This document shows, one piece after another, positions 1 to 8,308 of a DNA stretch of 37,615 nt. A model generated the notes under the pieces. The model made no database searches. It saw nothing but the letters and a program-made list of their open reading frames with translations, and was not told the DNA's origin. The stretch lies in NCBI GenBank assembly GCA_034433795.1, contig DAOUAE010000088.1, positions 1-37,615 on the forward strand, given 5' to 3'. The translations under genes and the position numbers were made by a program. The DNA comes from DAOUAE01 sp034433795. GTDB lineage: Bacteria; Chloroflexota; UBA6077; FW602-bin22; DAOUAE01. Position 1 is the first letter of the stretch. Each line of letters begins with the position of its first letter.

Positions 1-627
1 TTCCTCCTGGCCACACTTCTCAACCAACCGATGCAGTTCCGGCCCGTTTTCCGGACGATCTTCTTTCTTCCGGCCATCGTGCCGGCCGTGGCCACGGCCA
101 TGGTCTGGCTCTGGATCTACAACCCCAGCTACGGCCTCATCAACTCGATCCTGGCCTCGTTTAAACTGACGGCCATCCCCTGGATCTCCTCCCCCAGTCT
201 GGCCAAGATCTCGCTCATCATTATCCATGTTTGGGCCCAGGGCACGGCGGTGCTCATCTTCCTGGCCGCCCTGCAGGATGTGCCCCGGAGCCTGTACGAC
301 GCCGCCCATGTAGACGGCGCCAACGCGGTCCAGCGCTTCTGGCACGTGACCGTGCCGATGTGCACCCCGGCTATCCTCTTCGTCCTGCTGACGGGGATGA
401 TCGGCATCTTCCAGACGTTCACGATCCCCTGGCTCATCACCCAGGGAGGGCCGCGCCTCTCGACCGAGTTCTTCGGCCTCTACCTCTACCGCAACGCTTT
501 CCAGTTCTTTAAGATGGGGTACGCCTCGGCCCTGGCCTGGGTGCTCTTCCTCATCGCGGTTGTGATCACCATCATGCTCTTCCGCTCCTCGGCTCGCTGG
601 GTCTACTACGGTGGCCAGGCGGAGTGA
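1..627 (+). CDS. Sugar ABC transporter permease (MalF/UgpA type), 5'-truncated by window edge
   Basis: This is an inner-membrane permease subunit of a binding-protein-dependent carbohydrate importer. The reading frame is open from base 1 and its first residues (FLLATLLNQP) already read as permease sequence, so the ATG at 31 is internal and the true start lies outside the window. About 208 residues are present; the family usually has 290-310, so roughly 90 N-terminal residues are missing. The cytoplasmic EAA loop that contacts the ATPase is seen near residues 99-123 (YDAAHVDGA, then a hydrophobic VP...TP end). Several hydrophobic segments follow. The second permease starts 21 bp downstream, so the two form one operon and probably a heterodimer. 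Substrate cannot be told from sequence. The solute-binding protein and ATPase genes are not in the window; the former is probably upstream. Confidence 0.93.
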   Translation, partial: FLLATLLNQPMQFRPVFRTIFFLPAIVPAVATAMVWLWIYNPSYGLINSILASFKLTAIPWISSPSLAKISLIIIHVWAQGTAVLIFLAALQDVPRSLYDAAHVDGANAVQRFWHVTVPMCTPAILFVLLTGMIGIFQTFTIPWLITQGGPRLSTEFFGLYLYRNAFQFFKMGYASALAWVLFLIAVVITIMLFRSSARWVYYGGQAE

Positions 628-648
628 TCGGGAGCGAGGGAGGAACCG

Positions 649-1539
649 ATGAGCCTGCGTGCGATTCCCACCCCCAAGGCCGCCGCCCGCAGCCGGACCG
701 CCATCCTGGCAGCGACCCTCGGACGCCGGACCCTCTTCTACACCTTCCTCTGCGCTCTGGCCCTCCTCTACGCCCTGCCCTTCCTCTGGATGCTCTCAAC
801 CTCGCTCAAAGACGACGTCCAGACCTACCACGTCCCACCGATCTGGATTCCCAACCCCATGCGCTTCAGCAACTACCCGGAAGCCCTCACCCGCCAGCCG
901 TTCAATCTCTTCTTCCTCAACACCATCCAGTACTCGGTCCTGAGTGCCCTCGGCTCGCTGCTCTCAGCCGCCCTGGTGGCTTACGGCTTCAGCCGGCTCC
1001 GCTGGTGGGGACGGGACATCCTGTTCTTCATCTGCATCTCGACTATGATGATTCCCTTCCAGGTACGGATGATCCCGCTCTACATTACCTTCAAGGAGCT
1101 CGACTGGCTTAACAGTTACAAGCCGTTAATTATTCCCCATTTCTTCGGCGAACCCTACTACATTTTCCTTCTCCGTCAGTTCTTCCTCACCATCCCGCAG
1201 GAGCTCTCCGACGCCGCGCGCGTGGACGGCGCCAGCGAACTGGGCATCCTCTGGCGGATCATCCTGCCGCTGGCCAAACCAGCACTGGCGGTGGTGGCTC
1301 TCTTCCAGTTCATGTGGGCCTGGAACGACTACCTGGGGCCGCTCATCTACCTCAATCGGGTCGAACTCTTCCCGATCTCGCTGGGACTGCAGCAGTTCCG
1401 CAGTCAGTTTGTTGACCAGCTGGCCTGGCCCTACCTGATGGCGGCCAGCACGGTGACGATTCTCCCGGTCATCGTGATCTTCTTTATCGCGCAGAAGACG
1501 TTCGTCGAGGGGATCACCGTCACCGGCATCAAGGCCTGA
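649..1539 (+). CDS. Sugar ABC transporter permease (MalG/UgpE type)
   Basis: Second inner-membrane permease of the same carbohydrate importer, 296 aa, the usual length for this family. Start ATG at 649 is supported by a purine-rich GAGGGAGGAAC Shine-Dalgarno just upstream. A first membrane segment lies near residues 28-50, and further ones near 92-115, 125-147, 212-230 and 262-282. The EAA loop is at about 185-212 (LSDAARVDGASELG ... ILPLAKP), with the conserved D-G-A. The C-terminus ends in the common KTFVEGITVTGIKA-type tail of MalG-like permeases. It is coupled to the upstream permease (21 bp gap) and converges on aroE, with a strong inverted repeat between them. The family assignment is secure; the sugar is unknown. 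Confidence 0.95.
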   Translation: MSLRAIPTPKAAARSRTAILAATLGRRTLFYTFLCALALLYALPFLWMLSTSLKDDVQTYHVPPIWIPNPMRFSNYPEALTRQPFNLFFLNTIQYSVLSALGSLLSAALVAYGFSRLRWWGRDILFFICISTMMIPFQVRMIPLYITFKELDWLNSYKPLIIPHFFGEPYYIFLLRQFFLTIPQELSDAARVDGASELGILWRIILPLAKPALAVVALFQFMWAWNDYLGPLIYLNRVELFPISLGLQQFRSQFVDQLAWPYLMAASTVTILPVIVIFFIAQKTFVEGITVTGIKA

Positions 1540-1545
1540 GAGAGC

Positions 1546-1578
1546 CCCTGGCCCGGCCTCACCCCCGCCGGGCCAGGG
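1546..1578. terminator. Inverted repeat between convergent permease and aroE genes
   Basis: Perfect 12-bp inverted repeat (CCCTGGCCCGGC at 1546-1557 and its complement at 1567-1578) with a 9-nt loop, straddling the stop region of both convergent genes. It has no T-run on either side, so it is a likely bidirectional stem-loop barrier or Rho-assisted terminator rather than a textbook intrinsic terminator. Confidence 0.5.
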
Positions 1579-2419
1579 CCGCCTCCAGACAGGCGCGCAT
1601 GGTCTCCACCGGCGCCGGCCGACCGGTCCACAGCTCAAAGGCCAGCGCCCCCTGGTAGAGCAGCATGCTCAGACCGTTCAGCGTGCGGGCGCCCCGCTCG
1701 CGGGCCTGACGGAGCAGCACGGTCTCAGCCGGATTGTAAATGAGATCGTAGACCAGAGCGTCCGGATGGAGCGCTGCGGCCGGCAGTGGCGACGCCGCCT
1801 CGGTCGGCGTGTGCCGCAGGCCGACGCTGGTGCAGTTGACGATCAGCCCGGCCTGCTGGCCCGCCGCCACCAGCGCCGCCGGCTCCCAGGGGACCACCAC
1901 GGCCGCCTGGCCCAGACCAGCCGCCAGCGCCACCAGCGCCCGGGCCCGCTCCGGCGTGCGGTTGGCGATAAGCACCCGTTCAGCCCCCGCCCGAGCCAGA
2001 GCGCAGACCACCGCCCGGGCGGCCCCGCCGGCCCCCACGACCAGAACCACCTGCCCCGCCGGGCTCACCCCCACCTCGGCCAGCGCCCGCAGGAACCCCG
2101 GTCCATCGGTGTTGTAGCCCCAGAGAACACCGCTCCGGTTAACCACCGTGTTGACGGCACCGACCTGCCGAACCAGATCGTCCAGATAGTCAAGATAGGG
2201 GATCACCGCCTCCTTGTGGGGGATGGTGATATTGATCCCCAGACAGTCTGACTGACGAACCCGCGTCAGGACGGCCGCCAGCGAGGCCGGTGGCACCTCC
2301 CAGGCCTCGTAGGTCACCGGCAGTCGGTAGGCGTCAAAGGCGGCCTGCTGGAAGACCGGCGAAAGCGAGTGTTTGAGCGGATAGCCGATGACCGCGACCA
2401 CCTGCCGGGCTGAGAGCAT
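1559..2419 (-). CDS. aroE: Shikimate 5-dehydrogenase
   Basis: Reduces 3-dehydroshikimate to shikimate with NADPH in the cytoplasmic chorismate pathway. It is 286 aa from the ATG at 2419. A GTG directly before it (2422) is also in frame, but the GGGAGG Shine-Dalgarno sits 5 nt from the ATG and only 2 nt from the GTG, so the ATG is preferred. Visible motifs: SLSP substrate-binding segment (18-21), NITIPHKE with the catalytic Lys near 69, GAVNT (87-91), YNTDGPGF with the catalytic Asp near 105, the NADP Rossmann loop GAGGAARAV (129-137) followed by NRT (153-155), and a C-terminal LNGLSMLLYQGALAFELWTG. It is the last gene of the alaS operon, 21 bp after mltG. Confidence 0.96.
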   Translation of the reverse strand: MLSARQVVAVIGYPLKHSLSPVFQQAAFDAYRLPVTYEAWEVPPASLAAVLTRVRQSDCLGINITIPHKEAVIPYLDYLDDLVRQVGAVNTVVNRSGVLWGYNTDGPGFLRALAEVGVSPAGQVVLVVGAGGAARAVVCALARAGAERVLIANRTPERARALVALAAGLGQAAVVVPWEPAALVAAGQQAGLIVNCTSVGLRHTPTEAASPLPAAALHPDALVYDLIYNPAETVLLRQARERGARTLNGLSMLLYQGALAFELWTGRPAPVETMRACLEAALARRG

Positions 2420-2440
2420 CACAACCTCCCACCTCTGGCC

Positions 2441-3520
2441 TCACCGCGGCTCACCAGGACTGGCCTGGACCTGATAACGGCGCACGTTCTGATTGTGCTC
2501 CTCCAGCGTCCGGGCGAAGGCGTGGGAGCCGTCGGGGCGGGCGACGAAGTAAAGATAGTCGGTCACGGCCGGCTGCAGCACCGCCTGGATCGCCGCCAGC
2601 CCGGGGTTGCAGATGGGCGTCGGCGGCAGCCCCGGCCGCCGGTAGGTGTTGTACGGCGAGTCTATCCCCAGGTCGGCCCGGCTGAGGTCGCGCCGCCAGA
2701 GCCCGACCACCGGCAGTCGCACGTCGTCGGGCGCCAGGGCGTACTGGACAGTCGGATCGGCCTGGAGCGGCATCCCCAGCCGCAGACGGTTCAGAAAAAC
2801 GCCGGCGATCAGCGGCCGCTCGTCGGGGACCCGGGCCTCGCGCTCGACAATCGAGGCCAGCACCACGACCTGGTACAGGCTCAGGCCGTGGGGCGAGGCC
2901 GGGAGACCCGCCTGCAGCACCTTCCGGTCGAAGTTCTCCAGCATCAGCGTCAACGCCTGCCGGGGCGTGGTCGAGGGCGGGAAAAAGTAGGTGTCGGGAA
3001 AGAGGAAGCCCTCAACGGTCGCCCCCGGCGGACGGTCAGTCAGAAACGGGTAGGGATAGGGCCCGCGCGCGGCGGTGAGCAGGTCCGGCCAGGTCCCCAG
3101 GCCACGCTCCTCCAGCGCCGCGCCGATCTCGCGCAGCCGCCAGCCCTCCGGAACCGTCACCCGGATCCGGACGCTCTGGCCGCCGGCCAGCCGGGCCAGG
3201 ATCTCACTGGGCCGCATGGTGGACCGCAGTTCGTAGTCCCCCGCCACCAATCGAGCCTCCACCCCCGAGAGCCGGGCCAGCAGCCGAAAGGCCTCCGGAT
3301 TTTTGACCACCCCGGCGGCGGCCAGCTTCTGGGCGATGTCGGCTGTCGAATCGCCCGGCTGAATCGAGACCAGCCGGGGATCGGGGTCATCGCCGGCCGG
3401 GGTATCGAGAACCGCCAGCAGAAGCCGGAGTGGCAGGTTGGTCTGAGCGGCGACGCTCCCCAGCCCGAGTGCAGTCACCACCAGGATCACCAGGGGCGCG
3501 AACCAGAGAAGGCGCTTCAC
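2441..3520 (-). CDS. mltG: Endolytic murein transglycosylase MltG (YceG-like)
   Basis: Membrane-anchored lytic transglycosylase that cleaves nascent peptidoglycan strands. It is 359 aa. A short N-terminal membrane segment (about 4-25) is followed by a LysM-like subdomain (about 50-115) and the YceG catalytic domain. The active-site region LASIVEREA carries the catalytic Glu near residue 226 and is followed by FLNRLRLGMPLQADPTVQYA, as in the family. DSPYNTY and GLPPTPICNPG near 285-310 are further family hallmarks. The start codon overlaps the ruvX stop by 4 nt (ATGA), so the two are translationally coupled, a pairing seen in many bacteria. aroE follows. Confidence 0.95.
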   Translation of the reverse strand: MKRLLWFAPLVILVVTALGLGSVAAQTNLPLRLLLAVLDTPAGDDPDPRLVSIQPGDSTADIAQKLAAAGVVKNPEAFRLLARLSGVEARLVAGDYELRSTMRPSEILARLAGGQSVRIRVTVPEGWRLREIGAALEERGLGTWPDLLTAARGPYPYPFLTDRPPGATVEGFLFPDTYFFPPSTTPRQALTLMLENFDRKVLQAGLPASPHGLSLYQVVVLASIVEREARVPDERPLIAGVFLNRLRLGMPLQADPTVQYALAPDDVRLPVVGLWRRDLSRADLGIDSPYNTYRRPGLPPTPICNPGLAAIQAVLQPAVTDYLYFVARPDGSHAFARTLEEHNQNVRRYQVQASPGEPR

Positions 3521-3960
3521 ACCGATTCCGACCTCGAGGCACGCTGCCGGCGACGGTGGTCGAGGAACTCCTGCAGAATGAGCTCGGCGGCGAGGGCGTC
3601 CACGTGCTCCCGGCGCTGCTGGGGCCGGAGCCCCAGTTCCCGCAGGATCCGCTCGGCCTCGGCGGTCGACAACCGCTCGTCCCAGAAGTGGATGGGCACG
3701 TCGACAATCCGGGCCAGGGCCTGGGCAAACTGCTGGACCTTCTCGGCCTGGGTCCCCGGCGTTCCGTCCAGGCGCAGAGGCAGACCGACGACGATCTCGC
3801 GGACGTCGTTCTCCCGAACGAGCCGGGCGATGGCCGCCAGATCACGGCTCAGCCGGGTCCGCGAGATAACCTTGATCCCCCGCGCCAGCCGCTGCTCCGG
3901 GTCGCTCAGGGCCACGCCGATGCGCCGGTCGCCGACGTCCAGCCCCAACACACGCCCCAC
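3517..3960 (-). CDS. ruvX: Putative Holliday junction resolvase / pre-16S rRNA nuclease YqgF (RuvX)
   Basis: RNase H-fold nuclease of the YqgF family, implicated in 16S rRNA 5'-end maturation. It is 147 aa, a normal length. Acidic active-site residues are visible: Asp8 in GLDVGDRRIGVA, Glu95 in WDERLSTAEAE and Asp121 in HVDALAAELILQEFLD. The VGLPLRLDG strand at 58-66 is also typical. It starts 6 bp after the stop of the baseplate-J-like gene and overlaps mltG by 4 nt. It belongs to the alaS operon. Confidence 0.95.
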   Translation of the reverse strand: MGRVLGLDVGDRRIGVALSDPEQRLARGIKVISRTRLSRDLAAIARLVRENDVREIVVGLPLRLDGTPGTQAEKVQQFAQALARIVDVPIHFWDERLSTAEAERILRELGLRPQQRREHVDALAAELILQEFLDHRRRQRASRSESV

Positions 3961-3966
3961 GCCGGC

Positions 3967-5505
3967 TCACCCGCTCCGCTGCGCCACCCGCGACAGATCG
4001 GGCAGATCATACACAATCCGCACACGGAATGCACGCCCCAGCCAGGCGGGCGAAACGAAAATCTCCGGCGGCCGGGCCAGAACGAAGGCGGCCATCAGGT
4101 CACGCTGGGCCGCGGCCGGATCCCGCCAGCGCACATAGGCCTGGACCCGGTCTTCATCGATCAGCGCCACCGCCCAGGCTGAGACCGGCAGGCGGAAGAC
4201 GAACGGTGGCTCCGACCGCTGGACCGGGGTCGGCAGACCGATCTGCATCGTCTCGGGCCGCAGGGCAAAGGCGGCAGGCAGCGTCGGGCGCCATCCCTCG
4301 CGGGCCACCGTCTCCAGATGGTCCAGACGCACAAAGGCGGCCCGGGCCCGCGCCTCGAGACGCAGGGCCGCCTCGGCCTTCCTTCCCATCTCGATCTGCG
4401 CCGGCGCCTCAACGGTGAGAAGAGCGAACTCGACGGTCCCCGACAGGGCCAGTTCACCCGCGCGCTGCTCCTGCCGCAATCGCTCCTCCGCCTCCCGGCG
4501 GGCCCGCTGGAGCGCCCGCGCCTCCGCGGCGGCCCGATCCTGGTCGGTCACCGCGACGACCACCCGCTCGCCTCCACCGCGGGTCGGCTCGGGGTTGGTT
4601 ACCGCCACCTGCGTGGGCAGTTTGGCCTCGGCCTCCAGCAGCTTGCGCACCGATTCGTTCACCAGCGCCGCCTTCGTCAGACGATCGCTCTCCTCGGCCG
4701 AACGCAGACGCCGCTCCAGCCGCACGATCTGCCCGGCCGCGACGTTCCCCCGCTCGCCCGCCTCCAGCGCCACCACCGGCACCCGCGCCTGGGCTCCCCG
4801 CTGTCCCGGCAGGACCGCCTCTTCGACCGTGGCGAACCGAACCCCCTCCGCCGTGCTGACCACCCAGTGGCGGGCCACGGTGAGCGGCTGGTCGGTCAGG
4901 TTGGTGAAGACGACCGTCCCGGTCGCCGGCTGTTTCAGGGCCCGCTGCCCGCCACTGGCCGGGAGTGGCTCCCAGACCTCGACGACCAGGGGCACGAGGC
5001 GGGCCGGCAGCCGGCGCGCGGCGGGATCGGGCGCGGTCTGCTGGGGGTCGGCCGTGATCTCCAGGGTCTCCTGAACCGGGATGGCCGCCGGCTGGAGGGT
5101 GACCACCACCTGCGGGCCCAGCACCAGAAACCAGAGGGCCCCGAGGAGCAGCAGCAGACCGGTCGTCCCGACCAGCAGCAGCCGGCGAAGCGGCTCCAGT
5201 CTGGCGCGCAGCCGGGCGCGCCAGTCCCGCCCACGAGCGGCCCGCTCGTACACCGCCACGGAGGGATAGGCGGGCAGGCCCACCGCCTGGGCCCACCGCC
5301 GGACGACCGGGTCGGTGCTGATAATCGCCACCGGCGGGCTCCCCGGTGGCCGGCCCACCGCCAGGAGACGAAAGGCCACCGGCCGCCGGAAGACCGGATG
5401 CCCCGGCGGGACGACCAGACCCACCGCCGTCCCGGGCTCCTGATCGAGCCGGGCCCGCAGACTGGCCAGGTCGTCGGCCGGGTCCAGCAGGATCACCCGC
5501 GGCAT
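3967..5505 (-). CDS. Baseplate J/gp47-like single-pass membrane protein
   Basis: 512 aa protein of unknown role. Residues 1-95 form a soluble N-terminal domain (VILLDPADD... VVPPG ... AIISTDPVVRRWA) that looks like a nucleotide-binding or receiver-like alpha/beta fold. An Arg-rich stretch (about 92-108) precedes one membrane segment (about 108-130). The extracytoplasmic part resembles the baseplate-J-like domain found in chloroflexal genomes: FTNLTDQPLTV, GVRFATVEEAVLPG and VALEAGERGNVAAGQIV around 205-270. An Ala/Arg/Glu-rich helical stretch follows at about 330-350. There are no phage structural genes around it, so the baseplate label reflects domain similarity, not phage function. Position between alaS and ruvX-mltG suggests an envelope role; this is an inference. 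Confidence 0.75.
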   Translation of the reverse strand: MPRVILLDPADDLASLRARLDQEPGTAVGLVVPPGHPVFRRPVAFRLLAVGRPPGSPPVAIISTDPVVRRWAQAVGLPAYPSVAVYERAARGRDWRARLRARLEPLRRLLLVGTTGLLLLLGALWFLVLGPQVVVTLQPAAIPVQETLEITADPQQTAPDPAARRLPARLVPLVVEVWEPLPASGGQRALKQPATGTVVFTNLTDQPLTVARHWVVSTAEGVRFATVEEAVLPGQRGAQARVPVVALEAGERGNVAAGQIVRLERRLRSAEESDRLTKAALVNESVRKLLEAEAKLPTQVAVTNPEPTRGGGERVVVAVTDQDRAAAEARALQRARREAEERLRQEQRAGELALSGTVEFALLTVEAPAQIEMGRKAEAALRLEARARAAFVRLDHLETVAREGWRPTLPAAFALRPETMQIGLPTPVQRSEPPFVFRLPVSAWAVALIDEDRVQAYVRWRDPAAAQRDLMAAFVLARPPEIFVSPAWLGRAFRVRIVYDLPDLSRVAQRSG

Positions 5506-5526
5506 GCGGGTGGTCCCGGGGCGCGG

Positions 5527-8154
5527 CTAGGAGGTGGCTTTCTGGACGCTCGCCCGGACCAGTTCCGGCACCAGCCGCAGCGCCTCCGGGAGTTTGCTCG
5601 GGTCACGCCCGCCGGCCTGGGCCATTTCCGGTCGGCCACCGCCGCCTCCCCCAACGATCCTGGCAAGCTGGCGGGCCAGTTCGTGGGCCGGGGGTTTAAC
5701 ACCGGGCGACACCATCACCACGATCCGCGGCTGCTGGTCAATGATCGCCCCCAGCGCCACCACGCTCGGCCCCAAGCGCGCCCGCAGGATGTCGCCCAGC
5801 TCGCGCAGCCGTTCGATGTTCGGGGCCTCGACCTGAGCGGCCAGCACTCTGACCCCGTCCACCGACACCGCCCGCTGGACCAGGCGGTCGACCTCGGCCG
5901 CCAGCCGCTCCCGCTGCAGACGCTCCAGTTCGCGCCGCAGCGCGGCGACCTCCTCCTGCAGGGCCTGGACCCGCTCTTCGACGTTGGGCCCTTGCACGAG
6001 CGATGCCAGGCGCTCCAGCCGGTTCAGCTGGGTGCGGACGTACTCCTCGGCCACGCGCCCGCAGACCGCCTCGATCCGTCGGAGCCCGGCGCCGATGGAG
6101 CTCTCGCTGGTGATGAGAAAGAGCCCGATCTGACCGGTCGAGAGGACGTGGGTCCCACCGCAGAGCTCGCGGCTGTAGCCGTCGAGGGTCACCATCCGGA
6201 CGATGTCGCCGTACTTCTCGCCGAAGAGGGCCATGGCCCCTTTGGCCAGCGCCTCCTGGTAGGTGGTATAGGTGACTTCGGTGTGATGGTCCGCCCGGAT
6301 GTGGTCGTTGATCTCGGCCTCGACCGCCCGCAGCTGCTCGGGGGTGAGCGGCGCGAAATGGGTGAAGTCGAAACGCAGCCGGTCCGGAGCCACCAGCGAG
6401 CCGGCCTGGGTCACGTGAGTTCCCAGGACGTTGCGCAGGGCCTGGTGCAGCAGGTGGGTGGCCGTGTGATGGCGCATGATGTCCCAGCGGCGCTGGACAT
6501 CGACCGTCGCCCGCACGATTTCGCCGGCCCCCAGCGTCCCCTCGACGATCCGGGCTTTGTGGACGATAAGAGTGGGCTGCGGGCGCTGGGTGTCCAGGAC
6601 CTGAGCCCGACCGGCCGGCCCCTCGATGACACCGGTATCACCGACCTGACCGCCGCCCTCCGGGTAGAAGGGAGTCTCGCGCAGGACGATCTCGACCTCA
6701 TCGCCGGCGCTGGCCCGGTCGACCAGCCGCCCGTCGGCGGTGACGAGCCCCAGGACCGTGGTCTCGTGGCTCAGGCGGTTGTAGTCGTAGCCGATGAACT
6801 CGACGCCGGCGGTGGCCAGCTCTTGATAAGCCTCGGCGGCGACCATCGCCCCGCCGAAGCGGGCGGCCTCGCGAGCCCGCTCGCGCTGCCGCGCCATGGC
6901 CGCCTCGAAGCCGGGCAGGTCGACGCTCAGGCCGTGCTCGCCGGCCACCTCGACTGTCAGTTCCACCGGGAAGCCGAAGGTGTCGTAGAGACGGAAGACC
7001 TCGCTGCCGGGAATAACGGCCTGGCCGGCCGCCTTGACCTGGGCGATAACCTCCTCCAGGAGCTGCAGCCCCTGGGCCAGCGTCTGCTGGAAGCGGCCCT
7101 CCTCGAAGTCCACCACCCGCAGGATGTAGTCGCGGCGCTGGGCCAGCTCGGGGTAGGCCTCCTGCATCGTCTCGATGACGGTGGTGCACAGCTGGCTCAG
7201 GAAGGGCCGGTCCAGCCCCAGCAGGCGGCCGTGGCGGACCGCCCGACGGACGATGCGCCGCAGGATGTAGCCCCGGCCCTCGTTGCTGGGCAGAACACCG
7301 TCGGCGATGAGGAAGGTGATCCCCCGACTGTGGTCGGCCAGCACCCGGAGCGAGAAATCTCCCCGGTCGCTCGCTCCGTAGCGGCGGCCGGTGATCTCCT
7401 CGGCCCGCCGGATGATCGGCTGGAAGAGATCGGTCTCGTAGACCGTCCGGCCACGCTGGAGCAGCATGGTCACCCGCTCCAGGCCCATACCGGTGTCGAC
7501 GTTCTTGCGGGGGAGCGGTGTGCGCACGCCCTTTTCATCCTGGTAGTACTGCATAAAGACCAGGTTCCAGTACTCCAGGAAGCGGGGGCAGTCGCAGCCA
7601 GGGCCACAGGTCGGGCGGCCACAGCCGAACTCCGGTCCCCGGTCGAAGTAGAGTTCGGAGTCCGGTCCGCAGGGGCCGCTGTCGCCCGGCGGCCCCCACC
7701 AGTTGTCCTCCAGCCGGACGATCCGCTCGGCCGGCATCCCCACGATCTGCTGCCAGAGCCTGTAGGCCTCCTCGTCATCCGGGTAGATCGAGACCCAGAT
7801 CCGCTCGGGCGGGAGTCGCAGGTGCTGGGTTGAGTACTCCCAGGCGTACTCGATAGCTCCCTCTTTGAAATAGTCGCCGACCGAGAAGTTGCCGAGCATC
7901 TCAAAGAAGGTCAGGTTACGCTCGTTACCCACCTTCTCGATATCGGTCGTTCGGAAGCACTTCTGGCAGCTGGCCAGCCGCGGACTCGGGGGCGTCGCCA
8001 GGCCGAGGAAATACGGTTTCATCTGGACCATCCCCGCGCTGGTCAGCAGCAACGTGGGATCACCCTGTGGAATGAGCGAGGAACTGGGCACCACCAGGTG
8101 CCCTTTTGATTGAAAGAACCCCAAAAACGATTGACGGATCTCGGCGGCGCGCAT
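5527..8154 (-). CDS. alaS: Alanyl-tRNA synthetase
   Basis: Charges tRNA-Ala and edits Ser/Gly mischarging. It is 875 aa from the ATG at 8154. An in-frame start 42 nt upstream exists, but GAGGAG lies about 7 nt before the ATG at 8154, and the family begins at the MRAAEIRQSF segment. Class II motif 1 (FFQSKGHLVVPSSSLIP) is at the N-terminus, followed by NVDTGMGLERV. The editing-domain zinc ligands are HTATH near 561-565 and CGGTH near 664-668. A Cys-rich insertion CGRPTCGPGCDC in the catalytic domain is an additional possible metal site and is known from several bacterial AlaRS. The C-terminal region has a coiled coil (EERVQALQEEVAALRRELE) and the Gly-rich GGGGGGRPEMAQAGG DHHA1 motif. It heads a five-gene operon. 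Confidence 0.98.
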   Translation of the reverse strand: MRAAEIRQSFLGFFQSKGHLVVPSSSLIPQGDPTLLLTSAGMVQMKPYFLGLATPPSPRLASCQKCFRTTDIEKVGNERNLTFFEMLGNFSVGDYFKEGAIEYAWEYSTQHLRLPPERIWVSIYPDDEEAYRLWQQIVGMPAERIVRLEDNWWGPPGDSGPCGPDSELYFDRGPEFGCGRPTCGPGCDCPRFLEYWNLVFMQYYQDEKGVRTPLPRKNVDTGMGLERVTMLLQRGRTVYETDLFQPIIRRAEEITGRRYGASDRGDFSLRVLADHSRGITFLIADGVLPSNEGRGYILRRIVRRAVRHGRLLGLDRPFLSQLCTTVIETMQEAYPELAQRRDYILRVVDFEEGRFQQTLAQGLQLLEEVIAQVKAAGQAVIPGSEVFRLYDTFGFPVELTVEVAGEHGLSVDLPGFEAAMARQRERAREAARFGGAMVAAEAYQELATAGVEFIGYDYNRLSHETTVLGLVTADGRLVDRASAGDEVEIVLRETPFYPEGGGQVGDTGVIEGPAGRAQVLDTQRPQPTLIVHKARIVEGTLGAGEIVRATVDVQRRWDIMRHHTATHLLHQALRNVLGTHVTQAGSLVAPDRLRFDFTHFAPLTPEQLRAVEAEINDHIRADHHTEVTYTTYQEALAKGAMALFGEKYGDIVRMVTLDGYSRELCGGTHVLSTGQIGLFLITSESSIGAGLRRIEAVCGRVAEEYVRTQLNRLERLASLVQGPNVEERVQALQEEVAALRRELERLQRERLAAEVDRLVQRAVSVDGVRVLAAQVEAPNIERLRELGDILRARLGPSVVALGAIIDQQPRIVVMVSPGVKPPAHELARQLARIVGGGGGGRPEMAQAGGRDPSKLPEALRLVPELVRASVQKATS

Positions 8155-8196
8155 GGCCACTCCTCGATGTCGGTTCTTGACAGTCGCTCTGCCCAA

Positions 8197-8225
8197 ATTC
8201 TAGGGCGGACCGCCCCGCCCGTCAA
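8197..8225 (-). promoter_or_regulatory. Promoter of alaS operon
   Basis: On the - strand, TTGACG (8220-8225), a 17-bp spacer and TAGAAT (8197-8202). The predicted start near 8190 leaves about 36 nt of leader before the alaS ATG, carrying the GAGGAG site. The leader is too short for a T-box. Confidence 0.7.
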
Positions 8226-8308
8226 ACCCACCTCCCCATACCGCCAGACCCCGCTTTCCGGCCGCGTCTGGTCCGTGAGGCGGTCCTTTCCGACCGGGCC
8301 TGGTCGGC

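Noticed and set aside
3967..5505. Prophage remnant because of the baseplate-J similarity
   Set aside because: No other phage genes; the gene sits in a conserved-looking housekeeping operon.
4318..7833. 1171-codon open frame on the + strand
   Set aside because: It is antisense to the conserved alaS and baseplate-like genes and has the Gln/His/Arg/Pro-rich look of a GC-rich shadow frame.
8155..8308. T-box upstream of alaS
   Set aside because: The predicted leader is about 36 nt, with no specifier stem or T-box sequence.
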